Assembly: GCF_014654365.1 (NCBI RefSeq)
Contig: NZ_BNAY01000011.1
Location: forward strand, 246,493 to 310,492
Length of the DNA stretch: 64,000 nucleotides
Source of the DNA: Amycolatopsis oliviviridis
GTDB lineage: Bacteria; Actinomycetota; Actinomycetes; Mycobacteriales; Pseudonocardiaceae
Direction of reading: 5' to 3'
Shown: positions 49,784 through 59,200 of the stretch, piece by piece
Numbering within the stretch: position 1 is the first letter of the stretch
How the letters are laid out: the number at the start of each line of letters is the position of its first letter
Program-made: the position numbers and the translations under genes
Notes under the pieces: generated by a model
What the model was told of the DNA's origin: nothing
The model's input: the letters and a program-made list of their open reading frames with translations, nothing else
Database searches by the model: none

Positions 49784-49790
49784 GGGCGCG

Positions 49791-50219
49791 ATGAACCACA
49801 ACGGAATGATCGAGTACGTGCGCGAGCGGCGGACGGGGGTCGTGTCAACGCTCGGCCCCGGCGGCGAGCCCCAATCCGCGTATCTCACCCTCGCGGTGAC
49901 CGACCGCGGCGAGTTCGTGTTCGACGCGAAGCCGGATTCCCGCAAGGTCGCGAACCTGCGCCGCGACGGGCGGATCGCGATCGTCGTCGGCGGGGACGAC
50001 GGTACGACGCTGCAATGCGAGGGTGTCGCCGACATCCCCGCCGATGACGAGTTCGAGCGCTGCAAGGCCGCCTACCTGAGGGCCTTCCCGGAGTTCGCGG
50101 ACTCGCTCGCGGGCGGGAACGTCGTCGTCCTGCGGGTCGCGCTTCACTGGGCGAGGTACGGCGATTTCCGTGCCGGGGCACCGGAACCACGTGAGATCCG
50201 GCTCCCGTCCTCACCTTGA
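49791..50219 (+). CDS. Pyridoxamine 5'-phosphate oxidase-like (split-barrel) protein, 142 aa
   Basis: A split beta-barrel FMN- or F420-binding protein: YVRERRTGVVSTLGPGGEPQ (first strands), FVFDAKPDSRKVANLRRDGR (the SRKxxNL phosphate-binding signature) and IAIVVGGDDGTTLQCEGVAD. The group includes F420-dependent reductases and haem-degrading relatives; cofactor cannot be decided here. The C-terminal ALHWARYGDFRAG is the last barrel strand. It is leaderless and follows a TetR remnant. The stop overlaps the convergent EthD gene by 9 nt. Confidence 0.85.
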   Translation: MNHNGMIEYVRERRTGVVSTLGPGGEPQSAYLTLAVTDRGEFVFDAKPDSRKVANLRRDGRIAIVVGGDDGTTLQCEGVADIPADDEFERCKAAYLRAFPEFADSLAGGNVVVLRVALHWARYGDFRAGAPEPREIRLPSSP

Positions 50220-50546
50220 GCCGGAGTGTTCCTCGACCGTCCACGAACGGGTCCGGGACCGGTCGAGGAACCGGGCCTCGTCCTCGGCGACCCCGGAGCC
50301 CTCGGCGAGCACCAGTCCGAGCCAGGCGGCGCGGGTGGCCTCGTCGGCGAACTTCATGTGCGTGATCACGTCGAAGTCCGCGGGGAACCCGCGTGCCCCG
50401 GTCTCCGGCAGGTAGTTGCGGGTGTAGAGGGCGGGCGCCGGCGCGAGGCCGAGGATGAGCGGGACGTGCCGGTTCTCGTAGTAGTCGACGAACTCCTCCC
50501 GGCTGAGCCCCTCACGGGCCTTGAGCAGGGCGATGGTGGTGATCAC
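50211..50546 (-). CDS. EthD-domain protein, 111 aa
   Basis: A small dimeric alpha/beta-barrel (ferredoxin-like) protein: MITTIALLKAREGLSREEFV, YYENRHVPLIL and ADFDVITHMKFADEATRAAW match the EthD family, whose members support ether or polyketide catabolism or act as cyclases and monooxygenases. It lies 22 nt downstream of a tartrate/malate-type dehydrogenase on the same strand, so they are probably one operon. Precise role unknown. Confidence 0.85.
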   Translation of the reverse strand: MITTIALLKAREGLSREEFVDYYENRHVPLILGLAPAPALYTRNYLPETGARGFPADFDVITHMKFADEATRAAWLGLVLAEGSGVAEDEARFLDRSRTRSWTVEEHSGSR

Positions 50547-50568
50547 GGGTCGCGCTCCTTCCGTCGGA

Positions 50569-51627
50569 TCAGCCGCCCACCCGGTCGAGTACCGCGCGCG
50601 TGTACCCGGCGGTGTCGGCCGTTCCGCCGAGATCGACAGTACTCACGCCGTCGGCCAGCGCGCCGAATGCGGCGGCCAGCAGTTCCTCGCCCGCTTCGGG
50701 GTGTCCCAGATGGTCCAGCATCATGGCCGCGGACCACAGGGCGCCCAGCGGATTCGCCTTGCCCTGCCCGGCGATGTCCGGAGCGGAACCGTGCACCGGC
50801 TCGAACATCGACGGGAATTCCCGTTCGGGGTTGAGGTTCGCCGCCGGGGCGACCCCGATGCTCCCGGCCACCGCGGCGGCCAGATCGCTGAGGATGTCGC
50901 CGAAGAGGTTGGAGCCGACGATGACGTCGAACCGCTCCGGCGCCAGGACGAGCTTCGCGGCGAGCGCGTCGATGTGCTCCTTGCCGGTGCGCACTTCCCG
51001 GTGCCGCGCCGCCACCTCGTCCACCAGCTCGTCCCAGAACGGCATCGTGTGGACGATGCCGTTGCTCTTCGTCGCCGAGGTCACGTGACCGCGGCGGGTC
51101 CCGGCCAGCGCGTAGGCGTACTCGACGACGCGGGTGACGCCCCTGCGCGTGAACACCGCCTCCTGCACGGCGAGTTCGTCTTCGGTGCCCCGGCCGAGCC
51201 GCCCGCCGATCTCGGAGTACTCGCCCTCGACGTTCTCCCGGACGACGACGAGGTCGACGTCCCCGGCACCGGCGTTCCGCAGCGGGCTCGGCACCCCGTC
51301 GAGCACCTTGACCGGCCGCAGGTTGACGTACTGCCGGAAGCCGCGCCGGATGGGGATCAGCAGACCCCACAGCGACACGTGGTCCGGCACGCCCGGCCAG
51401 CCGACCGCGCCCAGCAGCACGGCGTCGTGCCGCCGGATCCGGTCGAGGCCGTCGGACGGCATCATCGCGCCCTCGGCGAGGTAGCGCTCGCAGGACCAGT
51501 CGAAGGAGTCGTAGGCGAATTCGATCCCGTGCCGCCTGCCGACGGCGGCGAGCACGGCCTGAGCCGGGGGCAGCACCTCGGTGCCGATGCCGTCGCCGGG
51601 GATGAGCGCGATGCGGTAGCTGGTCAT
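50569..51627 (-). CDS. Tartrate/D-malate dehydrogenase-type beta-decarboxylating oxidoreductase, 352 aa
   Basis: Isocitrate/isopropylmalate dehydrogenase family; NAD-dependent oxidative decarboxylation. It shows RIALIPGDGIGTEVLPPA, the substrate loop YVNLRPVKVLDG, DLVVVRENVEGEYSEIGGR, the catalytic Lys region ATKSNGI, the metal Asp pair NLFGDILSDLAAA and the NAD loop FEPVHGSAPDIAGQGKANP. The NLRPVKVL plus RENVEGEYS pair matches tartrate dehydrogenase/D-malate enzymes better than LeuB. Upstream of EthD in an operon; a GntP-type permease and its LysR lie 2 kb away, consistent with hydroxy-dicarboxylate use. Confidence 0.88.
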   Translation of the reverse strand: MTSYRIALIPGDGIGTEVLPPAQAVLAAVGRRHGIEFAYDSFDWSCERYLAEGAMMPSDGLDRIRRHDAVLLGAVGWPGVPDHVSLWGLLIPIRRGFRQYVNLRPVKVLDGVPSPLRNAGAGDVDLVVVRENVEGEYSEIGGRLGRGTEDELAVQEAVFTRRGVTRVVEYAYALAGTRRGHVTSATKSNGIVHTMPFWDELVDEVAARHREVRTGKEHIDALAAKLVLAPERFDVIVGSNLFGDILSDLAAAVAGSIGVAPAANLNPEREFPSMFEPVHGSAPDIAGQGKANPLGALWSAAMMLDHLGHPEAGEELLAAAFGALADGVSTVDLGGTADTAGYTRAVLDRVGG

Positions 51628-51804
51628 GGGTCCAGTGGACGCCGGGCCGGGCGCGCACGTCCAAGACCTGGTTCTTGCCGCGCTGAAAGGCCGCGCCTAT
51701 CAGCCCCGGGTCGGACTCCCCCGCCTGTTACGACCGTGGGGCGAGCCACAGAGTGAAACCTCGGTCCGATTCGCCGATCGCGCCGGCCCGCCAGCATTTC
51801 CGTC

Positions 51805-52716
51805 ATGATTGAGATAAGGGAACTGACCAAGCGATATGGCCCGACGGTCGCCGTGGACGACCTGTCCTTCCGGGTCCGGCCCGGCCTCGTGACCGGGTTC
51901 CTCGGCCCCAACGGCGCGGGCAAGTCGACCACGATGCGGGCCGTCCTCGGCCTGGACACCCCCACCTCCGGCGACGCGTTGATCAACGGGCGGCACTACG
52001 CGGACATCGACCGTCCCCTGCACCAGGTGGGCGCGCTGCTGGACGCGTCCGCCGTCCACGGTGGACGCGGCGCCTTCGACCATCTGTACTGCCTGGCCCG
52101 CAGCAACGGCATCGGCCGGAAACGCGTGCACGCGGTGCTGGACCGGGTCGGCCTCGCCGACGTGGCGGGCAAACGGATCGGCGGGTTCTCCCTCGGGATG
52201 AGACAACGGCTCGGGATCGCCGCGGCGCTGCTCGGCGATCCCGGGATCCTCCTGTTCGACGAACCGGGCAACGGACTCGATCCCGAAGGCATCCGGTGGA
52301 TCCGCGACCTCATGCGCGCGCTGGCGACCGAAGGCAGGACCGTGCTCGTCTCCAGCCACCTCATGAGCGAAATGGAGCTCACCGCGGACCACATCGTGGT
52401 CATCGGGCGAGGCAGGCTCATCGCCGAGGCGACGATCGCCGAACTCGCCGAACGGTTCCGGCGCGACGTGCTGGTGCGCACGCCGCACGACGCCGAGCTG
52501 ATCCGGCTGCTGCGGTCGGCCGGCGCCACCGTCACCCGCGGGCCCGACGGAAGCCTTGCCGCACAAGGCCTCGACGCCGTGGCCATCGGTGATCTCGCCG
52601 TGCGGCACGGGATCGCGGTGCACGAGCTCACGCCGCGCCGCGACTCCCTCGAAGACGCGTATCTCAAGCTCACCAAGGACAGCACCGAATTCCGCGCGGA
52701 AAGGGCGACCTCGTGA
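51805..52716 (+). CDS. ABC transporter ATP-binding protein, BcrA-like, 303 aa
   Basis: Walker A LGPNGAGKSTTM, Q-loop region GALLDASAVHGGRGAF (extended, as in BcrA/YtrB-type), signature FSLGMRQRLGIA, Walker B ILLFDEPGNGLDPEGIRW and H-loop VSSHLMSEME. The SLGMRQRLGIA signature is typical of bacitracin/lantibiotic-type exporters. The C-terminal extension (to 303) ends DAYLKLTKDS. The permease start overlaps the stop as GTGA, so both are coupled. Antibiotic efflux or immunity is a likely role. Confidence 0.93.
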   Translation: MIEIRELTKRYGPTVAVDDLSFRVRPGLVTGFLGPNGAGKSTTMRAVLGLDTPTSGDALINGRHYADIDRPLHQVGALLDASAVHGGRGAFDHLYCLARSNGIGRKRVHAVLDRVGLADVAGKRIGGFSLGMRQRLGIAAALLGDPGILLFDEPGNGLDPEGIRWIRDLMRALATEGRTVLVSSHLMSEMELTADHIVVIGRGRLIAEATIAELAERFRRDVLVRTPHDAELIRLLRSAGATVTRGPDGSLAAQGLDAVAIGDLAVRHGIAVHELTPRRDSLEDAYLKLTKDSTEFRAERATS

Positions 52717-53477
52717 TCGACGTCATCACTTCGGAGACCGTCAAGGCGAGATCGATCCGCTCGACTCGCACCCTCCTGGCGGCCTCGGCCGCGGCCGTCC
52801 TCGTCGGTGGCCTGATGGCCCTGATCTCCGCCGGGGCCTGGGACTCCGCCACCCCGGACGAACGCTCCCATTTCGGCGGCCTCGGTGACGGCACCGCCGT
52901 CCTCACCGTCGTGCAGCTGTGCCTGATGACGTTCGGCATCCTCACCGCGACGTCCGAGTACTCCACCGGAATGATCCGCACCAGTCTGGTCGCCGTCCCG
53001 GTGCGGCGGAAACTCTTGCTGGGCAAGGTCGTCCTCGTCGCCGCGAGCACTTTGATCGCGGGCGAAGCGGTCGCCGTGGCGACGTTCTTCGTGAGAAGGC
53101 TGCTGATCGGCGACCGGCCGATCGGCTCACTGACTTCGGTGGGCACCGGGCTCCCGGTGATTCTGGCCGAGGGGTTGCTCATGATGGTCGTCGCGCTGAT
53201 CGCGCTCGGCCTCGCCACGGTGATCAAGTCCACCGCCGGGACACTGGTCACCATGGCGGTCCTGCTCTTCGCCCTCCCGATGGCACCGCGAATGCTGCTG
53301 CCTGAGCCGTGGAACGCCCGGATCGCCTCGGTGCTGCCCTCGGAACTTGCGGGCCAGCTCAGCGGCTCGGCGACCGAAACCCCGCTGTCCCCGCTCGGCG
53401 CGCTCGTCGCGATGGCCGTCTGGGTGACGGCGGCGATCTACGCGGGCCTCACCGCCATCGGCAGACGAGACGCCTGA
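52713..53477 (+). CDS. ABC-2 type permease, 254 aa
   Basis: Membrane partner of the preceding ATPase. Six hydrophobic segments begin after STRTLLAASAAAVLVGGLMAL and end LGALVAMAVWVTAAIYAGLTA; EYSTGMIRTSLVAVPVRRKL is the cytoplasmic loop seen in YtrC/BcrB-like permeases. Translation starts at GTG 52713 inside the ATPase stop (GTGA). Convergent with a LysR gene, with a 1-nt gap between the stops. Confidence 0.9.
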   Translation: MIDVITSETVKARSIRSTRTLLAASAAAVLVGGLMALISAGAWDSATPDERSHFGGLGDGTAVLTVVQLCLMTFGILTATSEYSTGMIRTSLVAVPVRRKLLLGKVVLVAASTLIAGEAVAVATFFVRRLLIGDRPIGSLTSVGTGLPVILAEGLLMMVVALIALGLATVIKSTAGTLVTMAVLLFALPMAPRMLLPEPWNARIASVLPSELAGQLSGSATETPLSPLGALVAMAVWVTAAIYAGLTAIGRRDA

Positions 53478-53478
53478 A

Positions 53479-54357
53479 TCAGCCGGGCTCGGCCAGGTCG
53501 TGGAACGCCGCCGCGGCGGGACTCAGCCGCCCTGGCCGGGACACCAGGGACACCACCAGGGACTCGGGGCAGTCCAGCACCCGGACGGCGGCACCCGCGG
53601 CCTTCGCCAGAGAACGCCAGGAATCGCTGACCACCGCGATGCCGACCCCGGCGAGAACCAGCGGCAGGACGGCTTCCCGGTGCTCCACCTCGACCGCGAA
53701 CCGGCTGCCGGGGGCCTGGCGGAGCACGGCGTCGGCCACGGCGCGCATCCCCGTGCCCTGCTGGCCGACGATGAGCGCGGCCCCGGCGAGATCGGCGGGG
53801 CGGACCGGATCCGCGGCGGGCAGTGCCGCCTCGTCGCGGCCCAGTACGGCGAAACGCTGGGTCTCCAGGTGCACGGCGCTCAAGCCGGGCAGCGGCGCGG
53901 CCGTCGGCGAGGCCGCCACGATGCCGAGTTCGGCGTCGCCGGTCGTGAGCATCCTCGCCACGTCGGCGGGGGTGCTCGCCGCGCGGACGGAGATCCGCAC
54001 GAGCGGGTTGGCGGCGGTGAAGGCGGCGATCAGGTCCGTGAGCGGGCTGACCGACTGAGACGGCATCGAAGCGATCACCAGCTCACCGCCGAGGAGGCCG
54101 TCGACCGCCTCCACCGTCGCGCGGGCGAGGTCCAGGCCGCGCATGACCTCCCGCGCGGGCGCCACGAGAGCGTGTCCGGCCGCCGTCAGCACCAGACGGC
54201 GGCCGGTCCGGTGGAACAGGAGGCTCCCCAGGTCCCGTTCGAGCGCGCGCAGGGACTGGGAGATCGAAGGCTGGGCGACGAAGAGCAGCTCAGCGGCCCT
54301 GTGGACGCTGCCGGCGTCGACGACGGCCAGGAAGTACTTCAACTGACGCGCATCCAC
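53479..54357 (-). CDS. LysR-family transcription regulator of the GntP-type permease, 292 aa
   Basis: HTH at about residues 4-65: LKYFLAVVDAGSVHRAAELL, then FVAQPSISQSLRALERDLG. The effector domain holds LLGGELVIASMPSQSVSPLT and GVGIAVVSDSW. GTG start with GAGGAGG six nt upstream. It diverges from a GntP-family symporter, and a perfect T-N11-A palindrome (GATAG-N7-CTATC) lies 19 nt ahead of its start, fitting autoregulation and activation of the permease. Confidence 0.9.
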   Translation of the reverse strand: MDARQLKYFLAVVDAGSVHRAAELLFVAQPSISQSLRALERDLGSLLFHRTGRRLVLTAAGHALVAPAREVMRGLDLARATVEAVDGLLGGELVIASMPSQSVSPLTDLIAAFTAANPLVRISVRAASTPADVARMLTTGDAELGIVAASPTAAPLPGLSAVHLETQRFAVLGRDEAALPAADPVRPADLAGAALIVGQQGTGMRAVADAVLRQAPGSRFAVEVEHREAVLPLVLAGVGIAVVSDSWRSLAKAAGAAVRVLDCPESLVVSLVSRPGRLSPAAAAFHDLAEPG

Positions 54358-54376
54358 CCCGCACCTCCTCGTGGTC

Positions 54377-54393
54377 GATAGCCGAGGCCTATC
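54377..54393. promoter_or_regulatory. LysR box GATAGCCGAGGCCTATC
   Basis: A perfect 5-bp dyad with the T-N11-A core sits between the LysR and permease genes, 19 nt from the regulator start and 110 nt from the permease start, the usual arrangement for LysR control of a divergent gene. Confidence 0.65.
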
Positions 54394-54502
54394 ACCTTGC
54401 CAGCAACCCGGTCTTGGACCCGCGACCCACCCGGAAGGCTTACTGGGTCGCTACGAGGGACGGCACCGGCGCCGGCCCGCCGCGAGTCCCGAGGAGGGCA
54501 CC

Positions 54503-55846
54503 GTGTCCGATGCCTGGCTCCTGGCCCACACCGGCATCGCCATCGTGGGCATCGTCGTGCTGATCACCTGGATCAAGACGCCGCCGATCTTCGGCCTGCT
54601 GATCGGCGCCACCTATCTGGGGCTGGCCACCAGGCTCGGGGCGGGCGGCACGACCGAGGCGCTCGCCACCGGATTCGGTGACGTCATGGCCGAGATCGGC
54701 CTGTTGATCACCTTCGGGGTCGTCATCGGCTCGCTGCTCACCGCCACGAACACCCTGCACCGCGTCCTGGAACGCCTGCTGGGTGTGTTCGGGCGGAAGC
54801 GCGTGCCGATGGTGTTCGCGGTCTCGCTGTCGACCGTGTTCACCTCGATCTACTCGGACGTGGTCCTGGTGCTCACCGCGCCCCTGGCCCGTCGCCTCGG
54901 TTCCCGGCTGGGCCCGCGGGGCATCGCGCTCATGGGCGGCGCGCTGACCGCGGGGATCGAAGTCGGGCTGGTGTTCGTCGTCCCCGGCGTGGCCGCGCTC
55001 GCCGTCGCGGGCCTGCTGCGCGTGCCGCTCGGGGAGATGTTCCTGTTCGGGCTGGCCGTCGGCCTGCCCACCGCCGTGCTGACCACGCTGGTCTTCACCG
55101 TGCTGCTGCGCCGGGCGCTCCGCTGGGATCCGGCGGTCGACGAGCCGGGGACCGGGCACGCCGACGACACGGACGACAGCGCGCCCACCACCGACGTCCG
55201 GCGGCTGCCGCTATCACTGTCCGTGTCGCCGGTGGTGCTGACGCTCGCGCTGATCGCCCTCGGCGCGCTCGCCGACGCCTTCCGCTTCCCGCTGGGACCC
55301 GTCTCCCTGCCGACCGAGCCGGTGATCGCGATGGCGATCGGCGCCGGGCTCGCGCATCTGCTCGCCCGCCGCGTCCTGCCCCGGCACGAGGTGAACGCCG
55401 CCGTGGGCAAGGCCTTGGCGATGGCAGGGCCCATTCTCGTGCTGTCCGGGCTTTCCGGCTCGGTCGCCGAAGTGATCGGGAAATCGGGACTGCGCGACGT
55501 GCTGGCGAGCTCGTTCGGCACCGGTTTCCTGCCACCGCTCGTGCTGGTCTGGCTGATCGCCGCCGTCCTGCACATCGCGATGGGGTCCATCTCGATCTCC
55601 GCGATCACCGCGGCGGGCATCCTCGCGCCGATCGCGGGCTCGCTCGGGGTCCCGGTGGTGCTGGTCGCCCTCGCCGCCTGCTCCGGCGCGCTGTTCCTCC
55701 CGCACGTCAGCAGCAACTTCTTCTGGATGTTCCAGTCACTGCTGGGGCTGAGCACACGAGGCACGTTCAAGACCCACACCGTCGCCATGTCACTGGCTTC
55801 GGTGATCTCGCTCCCGATCGTGCTCGTGCTCGGCCTCGTCTTCTGA
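54503..55846 (+). CDS. GntP/ArsB-like (gluconate:H+ symporter family) permease, 447 aa
   Basis: About twelve membrane segments. Family features include VLITWIKTPPIFGLLIGATY at the N-terminus, the paired repeats ITFGVVIGSLLTATNTLHRV and LVLSGLSGSVAEVIGKSGL, and the late SGALFLPHVSSNFFWMFQSL. GntP members import gluconate, glycerate or hydroxy-acids with protons. The tartrate/malate-type dehydrogenase at 50569-51627 makes hydroxy-dicarboxylate uptake plausible. The GTG start follows GAGGAGGGCACC. Convergent with the last gene of the FAAL operon. Confidence 0.88.
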   Translation: MSDAWLLAHTGIAIVGIVVLITWIKTPPIFGLLIGATYLGLATRLGAGGTTEALATGFGDVMAEIGLLITFGVVIGSLLTATNTLHRVLERLLGVFGRKRVPMVFAVSLSTVFTSIYSDVVLVLTAPLARRLGSRLGPRGIALMGGALTAGIEVGLVFVVPGVAALAVAGLLRVPLGEMFLFGLAVGLPTAVLTTLVFTVLLRRALRWDPAVDEPGTGHADDTDDSAPTTDVRRLPLSLSVSPVVLTLALIALGALADAFRFPLGPVSLPTEPVIAMAIGAGLAHLLARRVLPRHEVNAAVGKALAMAGPILVLSGLSGSVAEVIGKSGLRDVLASSFGTGFLPPLVLVWLIAAVLHIAMGSISISAITAAGILAPIAGSLGVPVVLVALAACSGALFLPHVSSNFFWMFQSLLGLSTRGTFKTHTVAMSLASVISLPIVLVLGLVF

Positions 55847-55854
55847 CCGCGACG

Positions 55855-56256
55855 TCACTCGCGCCAGCGGTTGTTGAGGAACGCGTCGTCCTCGTCGTCC
55901 ACCGGTGCCGGACGGCGAGGAGCGCGCCGGGGCGCATCCCGCCCCGCGCGGGCGGCCGGCTCCGGGGTGAACGAAGCCGCCGGCTCGTCGAAGGCGGGAG
56001 CGTCGTCGAACGCCGACGCGTTCCCCGGCTCGGCGTGCGACCGGTCGGTGCTCCAGCCGGACTTCGTCTTGCGCTCCCCCAGCTCCCGCCGATGCTCGAC
56101 GTAGCGCTGGGCGGTCATGACCTGCTTGGTCATGAACTCCTGCGAGCTGGCCTTGATCTCGTCGGCCTTCTTGTCCCGCAGTCCCCGGCGCTCCGCCTGC
56201 TCGCGGACGAGACCGTCCAGAGCCGTCTTCATGGCCGAGGTTTCATCGACGCTCAT
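55855..56256 (-). CDS. Small charged protein at the end of the FAAL-ACP-WXG operon, 133 aa
   Basis: A soluble, basic-acidic protein: residues 1-70 are predicted helical (MKTALDGLVREQAERRGLRD to YVEHRRELGERK), the middle is disordered and Pro/Ala-rich, and the end is FLNNRWRE. No signal or membrane segment. It starts 21 nt after the stop of the giant WXG/Gly-rich protein on the same strand, so it belongs to that operon. The charged helical first half resembles small T7SS-associated chaperone-like proteins only in general shape; function unknown. Confidence 0.7.
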   Translation of the reverse strand: MSVDETSAMKTALDGLVREQAERRGLRDKKADEIKASSQEFMTKQVMTAQRYVEHRRELGERKTKSGWSTDRSHAEPGNASAFDDAPAFDEPAASFTPEPAARAGRDAPRRAPRRPAPVDDEDDAFLNNRWRE

Positions 56257-56277
56257 CTGATTCTCCCCTGCCTCGGA

Positions 56278-59200
56278 TTACCGCCTGCGGGTGGACGGCT
56301 GATCCTCATCGTCCAGCAACGAACCGGTGATCCGCCCGGTGGGTTCGTTGATCTGGTCGAACACCTCGCCCTCGATCCGGTACGCGCGGTTGGTCCGCTC
56401 CTGGTCACCGCCACCGCCCTGGCCACCGCCGCCCATCGGCGGCATCGCGCCCATACCGCCCATCGGCGATTGACCGGGCGTCGATCCGCTCATCGGCGCG
56501 GACGGGGCGCCCGCGGGCACGGCCTGCGGCTGATGCGCGCCACCGCCGGTGTGCACGCCTTCGGTCAGCGACTGGCCTGTCGCCGGGCTCGCGGTCTCGA
56601 GCGAGACCCCGGTCATGCCGCCGACGCCGTGGGCGCCACCGCCTCCGCCTCCGCCACCACCGCCGCCGCTGACGTCACCGCCGCCGATGCCGCCTCCGCC
56701 GAGACCGTCGGGGACGGTTCCGCCGCCACCGTGGTGCGGGGTGAACGCCGGACGGGGCTCGGGCTGGACCGTCCCGGTGAGCGGCTTGGCCGGATGCGAG
56801 GCCGGGTCCGAGGTGTCCTTGTCCTCGCCGAGGGTGTACGTGGTCGGCTTGCCGGTGCCGTCGTCGACGGTGACGACCGTCGGCCCGGACGGGCCGTCGG
56901 GACGTTCGGCGGTGATCTTCACATCGCCGTCCTGGATGTGGATCTTGCCGTCCGCCCCGGGGCGATGGACGTCGTCCTTCTTGCCGTCGCCATCGGGAGC
57001 GTCGCCCAGCTTGGACTCGTCGTCGGTCCAGTCGAGCTTGAAGTCCTTGGCCGGTCCGGAACCGTCGCCGATCTTGATGTCCATCTCGCCGTCTTTGTCC
57101 GGCTCGGTCATCTCGAAGGTCTTGTCACCCTGCTTGACCTTGAGGGTCTCGCGCTCGCCGTCCTCGGCCTTGTCCTTGTCGCCGTCCTCGCCGGGTTTGT
57201 CATCGGTCAGCTTCTCGCCGCCTTCGCTGCCCGGAAGCTTGTCGTCGAGCTTGTCGAGCGCTTCGGAGGCCTTCTTCTTCGCCTCTTCCGCGGCCTTCTC
57301 GGCGTCCTGCTTGGGATCGCCGTCCTTGGAGTCGGGATCCTTGGGGTCGCCGGGCTTGGAGTCGGTGTCGCCCAGGCCGCCGCCGGGGGTGTCGCCCAGC
57401 TTGTTCAGAGCTTCCGACGCCTGCTTCTTCGCGTCCTCGGCGGCCTTTTCGGCCGCTGCCTTGGCTTCGGAAGCCGCGTCCGTGCTGCCGCCGCCGGGGC
57501 CACCACCGGTTCCCCCGCCGCCCGGACCGGAGCCGCCGCCACCGAGGTCGCCGCCACCGGGGCCGTCGCCCAGCTTGTTCAGCGCTTCGGACGCCTGCTT
57601 CTTCGCGTTCTCGGCCGCGGCCGCGGCCTGCTTCTTGGCCTCTTCGGCCGCGGCCTTCTGCTCGTCGCCGGACGACGGCGGCGGAGCCGAGCCCGAGGGC
57701 GACGTCTGGTCCTTGCTCGGGTCGGGACCGCCACCGGGACCACCGCCACCAGGACCGGAACCACCGGCGCCGCTGTCGGGAATCTTCACGTCCGGGACCG
57801 GCGGGGGCTTCTGCTCGCCACCACCCGGGCCGGAGCCCGAGCCGCCACCAGGACCGGAACCGCCACCAGGACCGCCGCCGGAACCGCCCTCGGGGATCTT
57901 CACGTCCGGGACGGGCGGGGGCTTCTGACCCGACGGGCCGGTGCCATCGCCCGAGCCACCACCCGGACCGCCACCGGTGCCACCGGTGCCCGAGCCCCCA
58001 CCGTTCCCGCCGCCTTGGCCACCCTGGCCGCCGCCTTGCCCCCCACCCTGGCCGCCACCCTGACCGCCGGTGAAGTCCGGGCCGCCGTTGCCCGGGCCGC
58101 CGGGTCCGCCGCCCGTGCCACCCGCGCCGCCGTTGCCACCCGGGCCGCCGTTGCCGCCGGCGCCCGCGCCTTCGAACTCGTTCTTGACCTTGCCCATGAC
58201 CTTGTCGAGCTCGTCGTAGGCCTGGTTGACGAAGTCCTTGGTCTCCTTGCAGTTCTTCTCGAAGCCCAGGTAGATGGCGGTCCACATCTCCGGGATGAAC
58301 TGCTTCTGGATCCACTGCTTGGCGAGGTTCTGGCCCGCCTTCTTGAACTCGTCGTCGTCACAGCAGCCGTCGTTGTTCAGCTGCTGAACGAGATTGGAGC
58401 CGAAGTTCGCGTCCATCCAGCCCGCGATCGCGCCCAAGTCTTCCTTGCCGCTCTTCTCACCGGCGGCGATGGCGACGACCTTCTGCGCCATCGCGAAGTC
58501 GGCCTTGCCGACGATCTCCTTGTATCCCTTGACGACCTCGTCGGCCTTCTCCTTGCAGAGCTTGAACACCGTGGTGGTGGTGTGCAGCGTCGCTTCGCTC
58601 GCGGTGTTCAGCGTCTGGGAGAGTTTCTTGGCCTTGGGAAGGATCTTCTCGTTGTAGTTCTCCGAGGAGGCGTCCGCGGCCTTCCCGGTCCAGGTCCCGT
58701 ACAGAGTGGTCAGCTGGGACCCGGTGTCCGTCATGGCCTTCTCGACGGTCTTCGAGCCCGTCTTGAAATGCGCGGCGTCGTCGACGAAGTTCTTGAAGTT
58801 GATGCCGCGCTGCTCGTCGAACGGCTTCTTGATGTCCTTCTCGAAATCGAGCGCGCGGCTGGTGCCCCGGCAGTCTTCCGGGAGCTTCGCCAGCAGGGAA
58901 CCGAAGGTTTGGAAGACCTTGAGCGCGGGTGCGGCGGCGTCGAAGATCTCGTCCGACGTCTTGGTCCCGCCGCCGTCCGGCGTGGGTTCCTTGGTGCCGT
59001 CGAGCTTCTTGTCGCCCTCGTTGACGGCCTTCGTCTCTTCTTTCTGGGTGAAGCTGGCCTGATCGCCGGCGTTCTTCGCGCCGTCGTAGACCTTTTTGGT
59101 GTCGCCGTCGTAGGGCAGGAACGGAAGGGCGTTGTACGTCTGCGCGTACTTTTCGGCTTCCTTGCGCTTCTGCTTGATCTCCTCCGGCTCCTCGACCCCG

